From Psychrobacter coccoides (GTDB lineage: Bacteria; Pseudomonadota; Gammaproteobacteria; Pseudomonadales; Moraxellaceae): DNA of 64,000 bases. The stretch lies in contig NZ_JAGBKM010000019.1 of the NCBI RefSeq assembly GCF_017498085.1, positions 1-64,000 on the forward strand, read 5' to 3'. A model generated the notes under the pieces. It saw only the letters and a list, made by a program, of their open reading frames with translations. It ran no database searches and had not been told where the DNA came from. Below are positions 36,321 through 44,603 of this stretch, piece by piece. Within the stretch, counting starts at the first letter, position 1. Every line of letters begins with the position of its first letter. Position numbers and translations under genes: made by a program.

Positions 36321-37235
36321 ATGACGAAATTAACCTCTCAATTTGAGCAAAAACGCGTAGACAATATGCAATGGGTAGGTCACTCAAAACTGTCTGGGTT
36401 AACGGCATTGGCCAGTGATGAGCAGGAGCGAGTACGAAAAACGCCCTTGTTTTATCTCGAGAGGGTGTCGGTAGACAATTATGAAGATGACATTTACTTT
36501 GTGAATAATAGCGATGAGACGCTGAGCTTTGTCGCATCATTTAGGCCCTATCGAAACATAATAGAGGCAGGGGCCAAGCTCGGCGATGTCAGTGAGGAAA
36601 ATCTAAATAAAGTAAAGCTTTATAGTGATGACATGGACTGCTTATACACCGATGTACTACCCAAGCAAGGCGTGCGTATCGGTAGCAGTCATATCATTTA
36701 TGACAGTGATGCGCTGATGCAGTGGCTGATACACCTGCCTTTTAAGGGTGCTAAGACGCATTACGCCATTTGGCGCTTTAACGTGGTGGAGAAAGGCGGT
36801 ATTGGCAAATCTTATCCACTGCTATGGGAGGATTTTAGTAAACCCTTACCTATGGTCAGTAGCGATTGCCTGTTTGAAAAGTCCGAGATGCCGATAGAGG
36901 CCAGTATTTATGAGGAACGCTGTGCGCTGCTTGAGCGGCTGATTGACGCATTTGGGGTAGCCAATGCCATATTTGTCTTAGCGATTAACGATGTGCTGTA
37001 TCGTTACTGCGTGGGCTGGAGCGCGCCCTATAGCGAGTCGGATATACAGGCACAAGACATTGCGCGTAAATTAAAAGAGCAGAAGCCAAAGGATGCGCAA
37101 GCGGTAAAAGGTATCGTCCAAGCTATTTATGATTTTTGGTTTAACAAAGGATTTGCAAAAAATATCTCAATGCAAGCTTGTGAGGAGGTTTTAGCTTTAT
37201 ACCAAGCGCAGGTCGCTATAGTCGATTCTAAATAA
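36321..37235 (+). CDS. Protein of unknown function (304 aa)
   Basis: Not recognised. It is soluble in appearance: no signal peptide, no membrane segment, acidic and rich in aromatic residues. The N-terminal half seems beta-rich (YLERVSVDNYEDDIYFVNN, SFRPYRNII). The C-terminal half is helical (EERCALLERLIDAFGVANAI, then DIARKLKEQKPKDAQAVKG). The start is chosen at the second ATG, seven bases after AAGGA; the first ATG is too close. Its last few codons overlap the left end of a possible MITE at 37216-37362, so the original C-terminus may have been replaced. Codon use looks native. Confidence 0.7.
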   Translation: MTKLTSQFEQKRVDNMQWVGHSKLSGLTALASDEQERVRKTPLFYLERVSVDNYEDDIYFVNNSDETLSFVASFRPYRNIIEAGAKLGDVSEENLNKVKLYSDDMDCLYTDVLPKQGVRIGSSHIIYDSDALMQWLIHLPFKGAKTHYAIWRFNVVEKGGIGKSYPLLWEDFSKPLPMVSSDCLFEKSEMPIEASIYEERCALLERLIDAFGVANAIFVLAINDVLYRYCVGWSAPYSESDIQAQDIARKLKEQKPKDAQAVKGIVQAIYDFWFNKGFAKNISMQACEEVLALYQAQVAIVDSK

Positions 37236-37362
37236 AAGAGTCATACGTTTATTGATCAGCAAGGCCGATAAAAATTTTCTGGCGTGCTGTGCCTACGCAG
37301 ACAGAGGCTGCAAAAATTTCTATCAGCCTTGCTATAACATTTTTATAGTGAACTGACTATAG
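37216..37362. mobile_element. Possible 147-bp MITE with IS630-like ends
   Basis: CTATAGTC at the left and GACTATAG at the right are exact inverted ends. The 12 bases GAACTGACTATA at the right match the candidate IS630 end at 814-825, and the left is CTATAGTCGATTC. Inside, at 37258-37333, lies a second inverted repeat of about 22 bp (AGCAAGGC at one end, GCCTTGCT at the other; 19 of 22 match). No ORF is present. The left end would fall within the last codons of the preceding gene. It is non-autonomous if real. Confidence 0.5.
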
Positions 37363-37443
37363 CCAAAAAGCAGTTTAATCTAATTTAAATCTATAAGCCA
37401 AGCTGGTGAAAAAATTAAATAATTATTAAAAAAGGAGGACGCT

Positions 37444-38028
37444 ATGATGTTTCCTATCGAAAACAATGATACGTTTTTATTGTTTTTTCATGGTCTCGAT
37501 TCAAGCAATGAGACCAGCAAATATACCTGTATCACCCGTGAACCAAAATATTGCCAAACGGTCAATTATCGAGATAATTTTGCAGAGGTGTTTGAGATTT
37601 ACGATGCCTTGATTCGTGAAAAAATAACACAGTATCCGCGTGTGGTGCTGGCAGGGCATTCGCTTGGCGGCTGGTTTGCCAATCATTTTGCTCATCAATA
37701 CAACTTGCGAGCGCTGTTGATTGCGCCTTGTATCTATCCGAATGAGGTGTTGGCCGATCGTATTCCGGCAGTAGCAGATATGAAGCTATCGTTCCCTACT
37801 TCTAACACTGAGATGATGCGGGTCATGGTAGAGGTCGACGATGAAAGCTTGGATGTGGCGGTGGCCAGACGAACTTTGGTCAATCTGCCTGAGAGCTGGG
37901 AAGTCGATTACTTCGACGGCGGTCATCACCGTATCGCCCGCAGTAGTGATATCTGGTATCACTTGGTTCACCTATGCGAAGATCCGATCGTTTGGATAGA
38001 TGACGCAACCTACTATGGAGAGGATTAA
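37444..38028 (+). CDS. Small alpha/beta-hydrolase, YqiA/UPF0227-like esterase
   Basis: A single-domain alpha/beta hydrolase of 194 aa. The oxyanion stretch is LLFFHGLDSS near 13-22 and the nucleophile Ser is in LAGHSLGGWFANHFA near 70. A probable acid Asp lies in VEVDDESLDV, and the catalytic His in DGGHHRIAR near 160. The size and motif order resemble the YqiA/YcfP (UPF0227) esterases, which act on short acyl esters. The ribosome site AAAGGAGG is one of the strongest in the window. The substrate is unknown. Confidence 0.75.
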   Translation: MMFPIENNDTFLLFFHGLDSSNETSKYTCITREPKYCQTVNYRDNFAEVFEIYDALIREKITQYPRVVLAGHSLGGWFANHFAHQYNLRALLIAPCIYPNEVLADRIPAVADMKLSFPTSNTEMMRVMVEVDDESLDVAVARRTLVNLPESWEVDYFDGGHHRIARSSDIWYHLVHLCEDPIVWIDDATYYGED

Positions 38029-38356
38029 AGAGTGGGGGTGAGGATTAAAGGATGGACTTCATCTAAAAAAAGCAGTTATTTGAGGTTAAAATAACTATTC
38101 ACAAACAGACACACAGTTCAGTATTTATTTACGCTTATCTGATGTGCTATCATCATAAAACGATTTATCGTGGGTTTAACAGTTTTGTATTGCCAATCGC
38201 TACTGACGACGATGATGTCAGTTGAATGATGGTGTGCAACCCTTGCAACTTCCAGCACGATATAAAACAATTCTGGTAAAGCGCATGAGCCTGTACTCCG
38301 ACATCCTCATTTGTGCCTGATTTTATTATTTTTTGTCGGAGTTATAGGAATCTAAG
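38029..38356. promoter_or_regulatory. Intergenic region with a 9-bp inverted repeat at the RBS
   Basis: No gene is seen. ACTCCGACA (38295-38303) and TGTCGGAGT (38334-38342) are perfect inverted repeats with a 30-base spacer. The second arm ends two bases before the TAGGA ribosome site of the gene at 38357. It could be an operator or an mRNA hairpin near the site. Confidence 0.4.
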
Positions 38357-39004
38357 GTGTTCACCATCATGAGCCACTCATCTCATCTTTCTAAATACAC
38401 TCGTCACTATCGCCCGCAGCACCCGCTTGCTCAGTATATTATTAATCAAATCAACACGCTAGAGATGCGTGTACCAGATATCATTAGAGCCATGGGCTAT
38501 CCGTTAGGGCATACCATACCCGCTTGTGAGCGCTTGCGCCATGTCTTGTGTCATCGTCATCTTGGGCTTGATGACAGCTATATGGACAGATACTTTAGTG
38601 CTGATGCGTTTTTGGCCACGCTGTTTGAGATACTTGAGCTGCCTTATGAGCCATTTGCAGAAGATATCGCCCAGATTAAAGCTCAAGTGGCGCAACACTC
38701 TGATTCTTTGCCTCACTACTGTCTGCGAGCGCAGGTCGATTTTGCGTTTGTTGACGGAGCCAATTGGCTGTCTCGATGGGGGTCGGTGTTGGCAGCTGAG
38801 GTGCATTTGCCAAGTGGGTTTGCGACATTAGATGAGCGCGAGCGCAAGGTGACAATCAAGCAGAGTATCCGTGAGCATTATCAGCAGTTTGATGGTCATT
38901 TGCCTTACAATGGGGTGATTCAGGGCTATCAGCTGATGGTGCTGCAGCAAGATGAGGTCATCGAAAAAGTAGCCTATGGACTGCCGACCTCTAGCAGTGT
39001 ATGA
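38357..39004 (+). CDS. Protein of unknown function (215 aa), HTH-like N-terminus
   Basis: Not recognised. Residues 20-75 (YIINQINTLEMRVPDIIRAM, then ACERLRHVLCHRHLGLDD) look like a helical Cro/C1-style DNA-binding fold. The C-terminal half is mixed alpha/beta with no signature. There is no signal peptide or membrane span. The start is uncertain: GTG at 38357 is eight bases after TAGGA, while an ATG at 38369 would be too far from it. A perfect inverted repeat lies immediately upstream, which would suit autoregulation. That is speculation. Confidence 0.6.
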   Translation: MFTIMSHSSHLSKYTRHYRPQHPLAQYIINQINTLEMRVPDIIRAMGYPLGHTIPACERLRHVLCHRHLGLDDSYMDRYFSADAFLATLFEILELPYEPFAEDIAQIKAQVAQHSDSLPHYCLRAQVDFAFVDGANWLSRWGSVLAAEVHLPSGFATLDERERKVTIKQSIREHYQQFDGHLPYNGVIQGYQLMVLQQDEVIEKVAYGLPTSSSV

Positions 39005-39052
39005 GTGCACGCTTAATAATCTTTAAATATCGATCAAATAAATGGTCTGAAG

Positions 39053-39077
39053 CCTCACTAAATAGTGGGGTTTTTTT
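39053..39077 (+). terminator. Terminator after the 215-aa unknown gene
   Basis: CCTCACT, a short AAAT loop and AGTGGGG form a 7-bp stem (one G-T pair) followed by T7. It is a canonical rho-independent terminator. Confidence 0.85.
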
Positions 39078-39177
39078 GTGGCACCAATAGATTTTTGCCC
39101 AATAGTTAACAATGAGGCGTAAGAATGAGGTAGCATTAGAAATTTAAGAAGTGTACCAATAACAAGGGAGTCATAAC

Positions 39178-40497
39178 ATGAAAGGAATCACACGCTTCTC
39201 AAACAGTCTGATGGAAAAATATCTGCCAGACCCGTTTTTATTTGTCATTATTTTAACCTTGGTTATCTTTGTGATGGGTTTGGGGTTAACTGATGCCTCA
39301 CCGGTACAGATGGTGTCGTATTGGGGCGATGGGTTTTGGGCACTGCTCGCCTTTTCGATGCAAATGGTATTGGTTTTAGTCACAGGGTTTGTGCTGGCAA
39401 GCAATCCAGTATTCAAGCAGACGCTAGGGAAGCTTGCCAACTTTGCAAGCTCGCCTGGTAGCGCCATTATCCTGGTCACCTTGGTGTCGCTGGCAGCAAG
39501 CTGGATCAACTGGGGTTTTGGACTGGTTATTGGTGCCTTGTTTGCAAAAGAGCTAGCCAAACGTGTGGCAGGCGTCGATTATCGTTTGCTCATTGCTAGT
39601 GCTTACTCTGGTTTTATTATTTGGCATGGCGGTTTTTCTGGGTCGATTCCGTTATCAATTGCGACAGAGGGTCATCCGTTTGTAGATAAAATTGGGGTCT
39701 TGCCGACGAGCGCTACCATCTTTGCCAGTTACAACCTGATTATCATTGCGGCATTGGTGATTATCGTGCCTCTACTAAACCGCATGATGATGCCAAAAAA
39801 AGAAGATACGATTACGGTCGATCCAAAGCTGCTGGTGGATCCTGTCAGTGAGACGCTACCAGCTAAATCAGATATGACACCTGCTGAGCGCTTGGAAAAC
39901 AGCTGGATATTATCGATGGTGATCGGTGTGTTAGGTATTGCTTTTATTGTTTATTATTTTGTCCAAAATGGTTTTGCCTTGACGCTTAATCTGGTTAACT
40001 TTATGTTTTTGTTCCTCGGGATTATATTTCATGGCACCCCTCGTAACTACTTGATCTCTATTCAAGAAGCCGTTAAGGGGGCGGGCGGTATTATCGTTCA
40101 GTTTCCGTTTTATGCCGGTATCATGGGGATGATGACCGCATCTGGTCTGGCAGGGGTGATGTCAGAGGCTTTTGTTAGTGTTTCGACAGCACAGACGTTA
40201 CCACTTTTTGCTTTTTTAAGTGCAGGGCTCGTCAACTTTTTTGTCCCTTCAGGGGGTGGTCAGTGGGCAGTACAAGCGCCGATCATGTTAGAAGCGGCCG
40301 AGATGCTCGGCAGTGATCCATCGAGAGTGGCCATGGCGGTAGCTTGGGGTGATGCTTGGACCAATATGATTCAGCCTTTTTGGGCGTTGCCAGCACTGGC
40401 GATTGCAGGGCTAAAGGCTAAAGACATCATGGGCTTCTGTGTCATTGTTTTGGTGGTCAGTGGCATAGTGATTGCTCTAGGGTTGTTGTTTTTATAA
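39178..40497 (+). CDS. atoE: Short-chain fatty acid transporter (AtoE family)
   Basis: A polytopic membrane protein of 439 aa with about 12 segments. It matches the AtoE family proposed to import short-chain fatty acids such as acetoacetate or butyrate. Visible family features are the N-terminal EKYLPDPFLFVIILTL, ASWINWGFGLVIGALFAKEL, and the C-terminal NFFVPSGGGQWAVQAPIM. No atoDAB genes are adjacent, so the partner pathway is elsewhere. It is a single-gene unit with a terminator on each side. Confidence 0.88.
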   Translation: MKGITRFSNSLMEKYLPDPFLFVIILTLVIFVMGLGLTDASPVQMVSYWGDGFWALLAFSMQMVLVLVTGFVLASNPVFKQTLGKLANFASSPGSAIILVTLVSLAASWINWGFGLVIGALFAKELAKRVAGVDYRLLIASAYSGFIIWHGGFSGSIPLSIATEGHPFVDKIGVLPTSATIFASYNLIIIAALVIIVPLLNRMMMPKKEDTITVDPKLLVDPVSETLPAKSDMTPAERLENSWILSMVIGVLGIAFIVYYFVQNGFALTLNLVNFMFLFLGIIFHGTPRNYLISIQEAVKGAGGIIVQFPFYAGIMGMMTASGLAGVMSEAFVSVSTAQTLPLFAFLSAGLVNFFVPSGGGQWAVQAPIMLEAAEMLGSDPSRVAMAVAWGDAWTNMIQPFWALPALAIAGLKAKDIMGFCVIVLVVSGIVIALGLLFL

Positions 40498-40563
40498 ATA
40501 CAATCTATAGGATTAGGCTGACTTTTGAGATTGGTATCAGATAGTGATATGGTGCCATGGTAG

Positions 40564-40587
40564 GGCTGAGATCATATTATCTCAGCC
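40564..40587 (+). terminator. Hairpin after atoE
   Basis: GGCTGAGAT and ATCTCAGCC form a perfect 9-bp stem with a 6-base loop. The downstream TGTTGGTTTTG is only partly T-rich. Confidence 0.6.
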
Positions 40588-40618
40588 TGTTGGTTTTGAT
40601 TAAATAGTGAGACATACT

Positions 40619-41272
40619 ATGACTTCTTCTTTACCGCTTTTGTACTCTTTTCGCCGTTGTCCTTATGCGATGCGTGCTAGGCTGGGTATCTTGTTCGCTG
40701 AGCTTGAGGTGCAGCTGCGAGAGATTGTCTTAAAGCATAAACCGCCGCAGATGTTAGCGATCAGCCCAAAGGGTACCGTACCGGTATTACAGCTGACAGA
40801 TGGCGCTGTGATAGAAGAAAGCCGTGAAATCATGGAGTGGGCACTGGCGCAGCAAGACCCACAAGGACTGCTTGATACTGCCAATGTAGCGCAGGCCAAT
40901 GTGCTAATCGATAACAATGACAATGAGTTTAAGCACTGGCTGGATCGTTACAAGTATGCTGACCGTCATCCTGAGATGACTCAAGAAGCGTATCGGCAGC
41001 GTGGTGAGGCGTTTTTGCAGGTTTTGGAGGAGCTGCTAACCGATCATAATTATTTGTTAGGGGAGAGCGTAACCATTGCCGATATTGGTATTATGCCTTT
41101 CGTCCGGCAATTCGCTCATGTCGATCGTGATACTTTTTACAGCTTGCCCTATCCGAACCTGCAGCGCTGGCTGCAAGACTGGTTGGCGCATCCATTATTT
41201 GTACAAGTCATGACGAAGTATCAGCCTTGGCAGGAAGGGGACGACATAGTGGTTTTTCCAGACGATACTTAA
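40619..41272 (+). CDS. Glutathione S-transferase family protein
   Basis: A protein of 217 aa with the thioredoxin-like GST N-domain (LYSFRRCPYAMRARLGIL, CPYA motif near residue 14; GTVPVLQL with the cis-Pro near 52; then EESREIMEWAL) and an all-helical C-domain. The Cys in CPYA suggests glutaredoxin-like or omega-type chemistry rather than classic conjugation. The start is taken at the ATG at 40619; an in-frame GTG at 40607 is possible. No neighbour suggests the substrate. Confidence 0.82.
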   Translation: MTSSLPLLYSFRRCPYAMRARLGILFAELEVQLREIVLKHKPPQMLAISPKGTVPVLQLTDGAVIEESREIMEWALAQQDPQGLLDTANVAQANVLIDNNDNEFKHWLDRYKYADRHPEMTQEAYRQRGEAFLQVLEELLTDHNYLLGESVTIADIGIMPFVRQFAHVDRDTFYSLPYPNLQRWLQDWLAHPLFVQVMTKYQPWQEGDDIVVFPDDT

Positions 41273-41324
41273 CTTAGTAATGGTCATTTACTGTCGTTCA
41301 CTATCCAATCTTTTCATAATGCTT

Positions 41325-41642
41325 TTACTCTTTATCAGCCTTGTTTTTGGCAGCTTCATTTTCATTAAAGCGGGCTAATTGTTCTGGTGTGGCTTTTTTC
41401 TGATACTTCTGTTTCCACTCAGAGTAGGGCATACCGTAAACAAGCTCGCGCGCGTCTTCGTAGTCGATATCAATACCGCGCTCATCAGCGGCCGCTACAT
41501 ACCATTTGGATAGACAGTTGCGACAAAAGTCTGCAAGGTTCATTAGATCAATGTTTTGCACATCTTTACGCTCGTCTAAGTGGGCCAGTAGGCGACGAAA
41601 TGCTGCAGCTTCTAATTCGGTGTTTGATTCTAGTTTTGCCAT
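41325..41642 (-). CDS. DUF1244 family protein
   Basis: This small conserved protein of 105 aa is found across Alpha- and Gammaproteobacteria. The family core is clear: EAAAFRRLLAHLDERKDVQN, DLMNLADFCRNCLSKWY, then YEDARELVYGMPYSEWKQKY. The C-terminal tail is Lys/Glu/Asn-rich. Its function is not established. The gene is convergent with the GST gene and is followed upstream by a decayed methyltransferase remnant. The gene itself looks intact, with AGGAAAAACC before the ATG. Confidence 0.9.
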   Translation of the reverse strand: MAKLESNTELEAAAFRRLLAHLDERKDVQNIDLMNLADFCRNCLSKWYVAAADERGIDIDYEDARELVYGMPYSEWKQKYQKKATPEQLARFNENEAAKNKADKE

Positions 41643-41753
41643 AAGGTTTTTCCTAATTGTTAATGCGTATTTGGGTATGGTTGTTTGTTCTTATACTGGT
41701 ACTTTAGTGATAATGATAAGCTGTTGCTCTATTGCTTACTGGTTATCTATCTC

Positions 41754-42049
41754 CTAAAGCTCTTTGGTTTCTAACATAACATTATACCACTCTTCATTTC
41801 TATCTGCTCTTTGGTCAGTGGTGAGCCAAGTTTTACCTTTGAATTGATAATTAACTTTTTGTTTTAGAGCTTTCCAGCGTTCTGCATTCATATCGCAAAA
41901 AAAGCGACCATCTTTCATGCGCTCACTATGACCGTATTTGAATGAGGCGTAAAACACACCATCGTCTGTCAGCATGTTTAGTAACCCTTCTATCAACTCA
42001 GGAAGCTCGGTATAAGGTACATGGAGTAATGAAGCACAGGCCCAAATAG
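41754..42049 (-). pseudogene. 3' remnant of a class I SAM-dependent methyltransferase
   Basis: On the minus strand the frame from about 42049 to 41754 reads IWACASLLHVPYTELPELI, then GLLNMLTDDGVFYASFKYG. This is the typical motif IV-VI half of a class I methyltransferase. The N-terminal half with the SAM-binding glycine motif is absent. The coding match ends exactly where an IS3-like end begins (TGAACTGCCCC from 42050). The ATG at 41996 is internal to the original gene, so an 80-aa product would be inactive. I read it as a gene broken by IS insertion and deletion. Confidence 0.7.
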
Positions 42050-42390
42050 TGAACTGCCCCGAGTATATCGGAGACTTAATATTCTGAGAGAATACGACAA
42101 TGAAAAGAAAAATCTACATTCCTAAGATGAAAGAAGGCACCGTCCGCATGCTGATTGAAGCAGCGAGCGACTATCTTTCCATCTGGTCAGCCATCTCAAT
42201 CATTACTCCTAAGATTGGCTGTAGGCCTGAAACTCTGCGTTCATGGCATAAAAAGAAAAGCACATAAACCAAATCGCACTTATCTCAGTACCAAACCAAA
42301 GCCAAGAGCAGCGTATCAAAATCTTGAACATGAGAATAAAGCGCTTAAGCAAGCTAATGAGTCTATACGTAAAGCAGCTGCTTTTTAAAG
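42050..42390 (+). mobile_element. Remnant of an IS3-family element (orfA only)
   Basis: From TGAACTGCCCCGAG at 42050 begins what looks like an IS terminal repeat. An orfA-like frame starts at 42100 (MKRKIYIPKMKEGTVRM, ISIITPKIGCRPETLRSWHK) and hits a stop at 42267. The leucine-zipper part of orfA (LEHENKALKQANESIRKAAAF) continues in another frame to 42388. No orfB integrase domain follows, so the element is frameshifted and truncated. Its insertion explains the loss of the methyltransferase 5' half at 41754-42049. Confidence 0.75.
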
Positions 42391-42456
42391 AAATGTTCGT
42401 AGCGTAGTAGCATACTAATTGTAGACTTTGTTTAAGAGAGGCTGTGCAAGAAAAAC

Positions 42457-42486
42457 CCAGACAACCTAAGCTGTCTGGATTTTTTT
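42457..42486 (+). terminator. Terminator between the IS3 remnant and the LRR gene
   Basis: CCAGACA and TGTCTGG form a perfect 7-bp stem followed by ATTTTTTT. On the minus strand GGGTTTTT follows, so it may also end the LRR transcript, whose stop lies about 110 bases away. Confidence 0.75.
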
Positions 42487-42594
42487 GATGGTTAGAACTC
42501 ATCTGCTTTCTTTATCTGTTTGCCAAAAACATGCTCAAAGATATAGATACCTTAATCTGATAAAGATAATTGCAGTATTTATATACAACACCGT

Positions 42595-43458
42595 CTAAGT
42601 CACCTTACCACCAACACTACTCAAAAACTGACTGACAGTTTCTGATACATCCAAGAGCATAGGCTCACTAACATCCAGTTGTTTCAATGCTTTTAGGTTA
42701 GTAATACTCTCGGGCAGACTTTGCAGGCCATTTTGATAGAGTCCAAGACTTTTTAATTGCTTTAGGTTGCCTATTGAACTTGGCAGGGTTTTAAGATCAG
42801 AAGCACGTACTTCTAGCTTTTCAAGGTTTGTTAAATTTCCGATACTATCAGGTAAAGCCTTCAAGTCTTCATTAGCATACAGCTCAATACTAGTAAGCTT
42901 GCTGAGATTGCCAATAGCGTCTGGTAGATGCTGTACCTGCGTTCCTCTCATATCAAAATGGGTGAGCGATGATAGATTACCGAGCTCATCAGGAAACTGC
43001 TTTAAGCTTTTTGAAAAGATATTGAGTGATTTAAGGTTTTTTAGTTTACACAACACCTTTGGAAATTCAGTGAAAGAGCAGTTCATATAAACCAGCGTCT
43101 CTAAGTTATCTAGTTGAGCAATCTGTTCTGGTAATTCATTAAAACCTCTTAGTCTAAGATACTTTAGGTTTGTTAAATGGCCGATAGCAGCTGGCAATGG
43201 CTCAGTAGACTCACTTTCGCTTTGTAATACTGGTTTATTATCAATATAACTATAACTCGTCGATTTTCCATATCCCAAATCTAGTCGCTCTAACCGCCGT
43301 AACGCTTCAGGTTCACGAGGGACACTGCTGTCAGAGCTGCCATGTATATTATGGTTGTCAATCCAGTCCCATATCTCCGTCATCCAGTCTTCAACGCACG
43401 TATCTTGATTGCGAATGGTGTTGTCATCTTGGTTGGTTTTATCGCTATATACTGTCAT
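42595..43458 (-). CDS. Leucine-rich repeat protein
   Basis: A 287-aa protein built of at least seven LRRs of 22-24 residues from about 85 to 275, each of the type LPDAIGNLSKLTSIELYAN. The N-terminal ~60 residues are acidic and contain WMTEIWDWIDNHN, and a lead-in LRR (ALRRLERLDLGYG) follows. No signal peptide, membrane span or catalytic domain is seen. Such plant/SDS22-like LRR proteins in bacteria usually mediate protein binding; some are secreted effectors. The lower codon adaptation and IS debris next door suggest an accessory gene. Confidence 0.85.
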   Translation of the reverse strand: MTVYSDKTNQDDNTIRNQDTCVEDWMTEIWDWIDNHNIHGSSDSSVPREPEALRRLERLDLGYGKSTSYSYIDNKPVLQSESESTEPLPAAIGHLTNLKYLRLRGFNELPEQIAQLDNLETLVYMNCSFTEFPKVLCKLKNLKSLNIFSKSLKQFPDELGNLSSLTHFDMRGTQVQHLPDAIGNLSKLTSIELYANEDLKALPDSIGNLTNLEKLEVRASDLKTLPSSIGNLKQLKSLGLYQNGLQSLPESITNLKALKQLDVSEPMLLDVSETVSQFLSSVGGKVT

Positions 43459-43529
43459 AAGGTTACCTTTTAATAATCGTTAAATGAGGTGAATGCATTC
43501 AAATTCTTAGTGGGTTTTATCGCTATGTG

Positions 43530-43754
43530 TCAAACTTGAAAGTCGTTGGGTACAGTGATAAAACCAAGGTAAGCCATATGCTTAACAAAGCTTGGTCTAT
43601 CAGTGGTTGAGACTGATAAAGGTTTATGACGCTGGTTGGAGGGCTTGTTTAAAAAAGTAAGACAGCATAAAGCGCTCATAAGACTCAGTAGCTGAGTATG
43701 AGGAAAATGATTGAGAAGTATAAAATTTGGAATCAATTGACTGGAAGTAGTCAT
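43530..43754 (-). CDS. Possible small hypothetical protein (74 aa)
   Basis: A short frame with AGGAG eight bases before its ATG. The product (MTTSSQLIPNFILLNHFPHT..., with a hydrophobic middle LLSLMSALCCLTFL) matches nothing I recognise and could be a chance ORF. It is listed only because the ribosome site is good and the surrounding 678 bp are otherwise empty. Confidence 0.25.
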   Translation of the reverse strand: MTTSSQLIPNFILLNHFPHTQLLSLMSALCCLTFLNKPSNQRHKPLSVSTTDRPSFVKHMAYLGFITVPNDFQV

Positions 43755-44038
43755 AAAGAAATCTCCTGTTGCTCTGTCTGTGCCAAATTGAAACGACACA
43801 GTCACCTTACAGAGCGAAAAGGAGTTGTGCGTTTTACCAGTCTTTGTTTTTCATCGCGCTGGAAGTAGCCGTAAACCCACGATGTTTTTTAATCATAGCA
43901 AGCGGTTTATTCTTTGTCAAAGAAGGTTGTCGAACTCTCTCAAGATGTTAAGTCTCCGACAATACTGAGGCGGCTCTTTATGAGGTAACGAATTACTTCG
44001 GCCTTATTAGTCTTGTAGGGGCAGCAAGCAAATAAAAC

Positions 44039-44055
44039 TTATACCAGTAGCACGT
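44039..44055 (+). repeat. Dispersed 16-bp motif, copy 3
   Basis: T followed by TATACCAGTAGCACGT, identical to 13118-13134, about 80 bases before ppiC. Confidence 0.5.
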
Positions 44056-44136
44056 GGCTATTGATAATGTATCGATTTTATTTAGTATTGACTATATAAT
44101 GCCGTGATGATCGATACTTTATAAAGGGTTTATATT

Positions 44137-44415
44137 ATGGCTCGCACCGCTAGCGCATTACACATTTTAGTAAAAGACAAAGAGCTGGCGGAGGAAATTA
44201 TCGCTAAGCTGAAAAAAGGTGCCCAGTTTGATGTGTTGGCCAAGAAGCACTCCACCTGCCCATCAGGCAAAAAAGGCGGCGACTTAGGTGAGTTTAAAAA
44301 AGGTCAAATGGTAGGGCCATTTGATAAAGTCTGTTTTAACGGCGAGCTCTTTATCCCGCATTTAGTCAAAACCAAATTCGGTTGGCATGTGGTAAAAGTG
44401 CTTTATAGATCTTAA
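44137..44415 (+). CDS. ppiC: Parvulin-type peptidyl-prolyl isomerase PpiC
   Basis: This small cytoplasmic parvulin (92 aa) catalyses cis-trans isomerisation at prolyl bonds. It is a single rotamase domain and matches the E. coli PpiC length. HILVKDKELAEEI contains the first active-site His, STCPSGKKGGDLGEFKKGQM the conserved loop, and KTKFGWHVVKVL the second His and the closing strand. No signal peptide or other domain is fused. It is a single gene, followed by a hairpin. Confidence 0.94.
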   Translation: MARTASALHILVKDKELAEEIIAKLKKGAQFDVLAKKHSTCPSGKKGGDLGEFKKGQMVGPFDKVCFNGELFIPHLVKTKFGWHVVKVLYRS

Positions 44416-44494
44416 GTATTAGAGTCTAACGTAAGTGATAGAGTCTAAAGTGGCATAGAGCCTTTGAGCTGTTTTTAATAGATGCCGCACAAAA

Positions 44495-44523
44495 AAGCCA
44501 GATAGCTTAGTTTTCTGGCTTTA
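44495..44523 (+). terminator. Hairpin downstream of ppiC
   Basis: AGCCAGA and TCTGGCT form a 7-bp stem with a loop of about 12 bases, followed by TTTAAA. It is a probable ppiC terminator. Confidence 0.65.
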
Positions 44524-44558
44524 AATATTGCTACAACCCCCTAAAAATGGACAAAAAA

Positions 44559-44597
44559 AAGCCTCACTGCTCGTATAAAGAGAAGTGAGGCTTTTTA
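44559..44597. terminator. Terminator flanking tRNA-Gly
   Basis: AAAAGCCTCACT and AGTGAGGCTTTTT form a perfect stem of about 11 bp, with A8 before and T5 after. It lies just beyond the tRNA 3' end and can act for the tRNA (minus strand) and for ppiC. Confidence 0.85.
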
Positions 44598-44603
44598 AAT
44601 ATT

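Larger units (their letters stand above)
43459..44136. other. 678-bp intergenic region, possible decayed or small gene
   Basis: No family match. A minus-strand frame from an ATG at 43754 to 43530 (about 74 codons) has a good AGGAG site eight bases upstream, but a composition unlike known proteins. CTGGAAGTAG followed by (T/C)C(A/G)TAAA occurs at 43741 and again at 43859, hinting at a short duplication. The 16-bp dispersed motif lies at 44039-44055. Confidence 0.4.
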
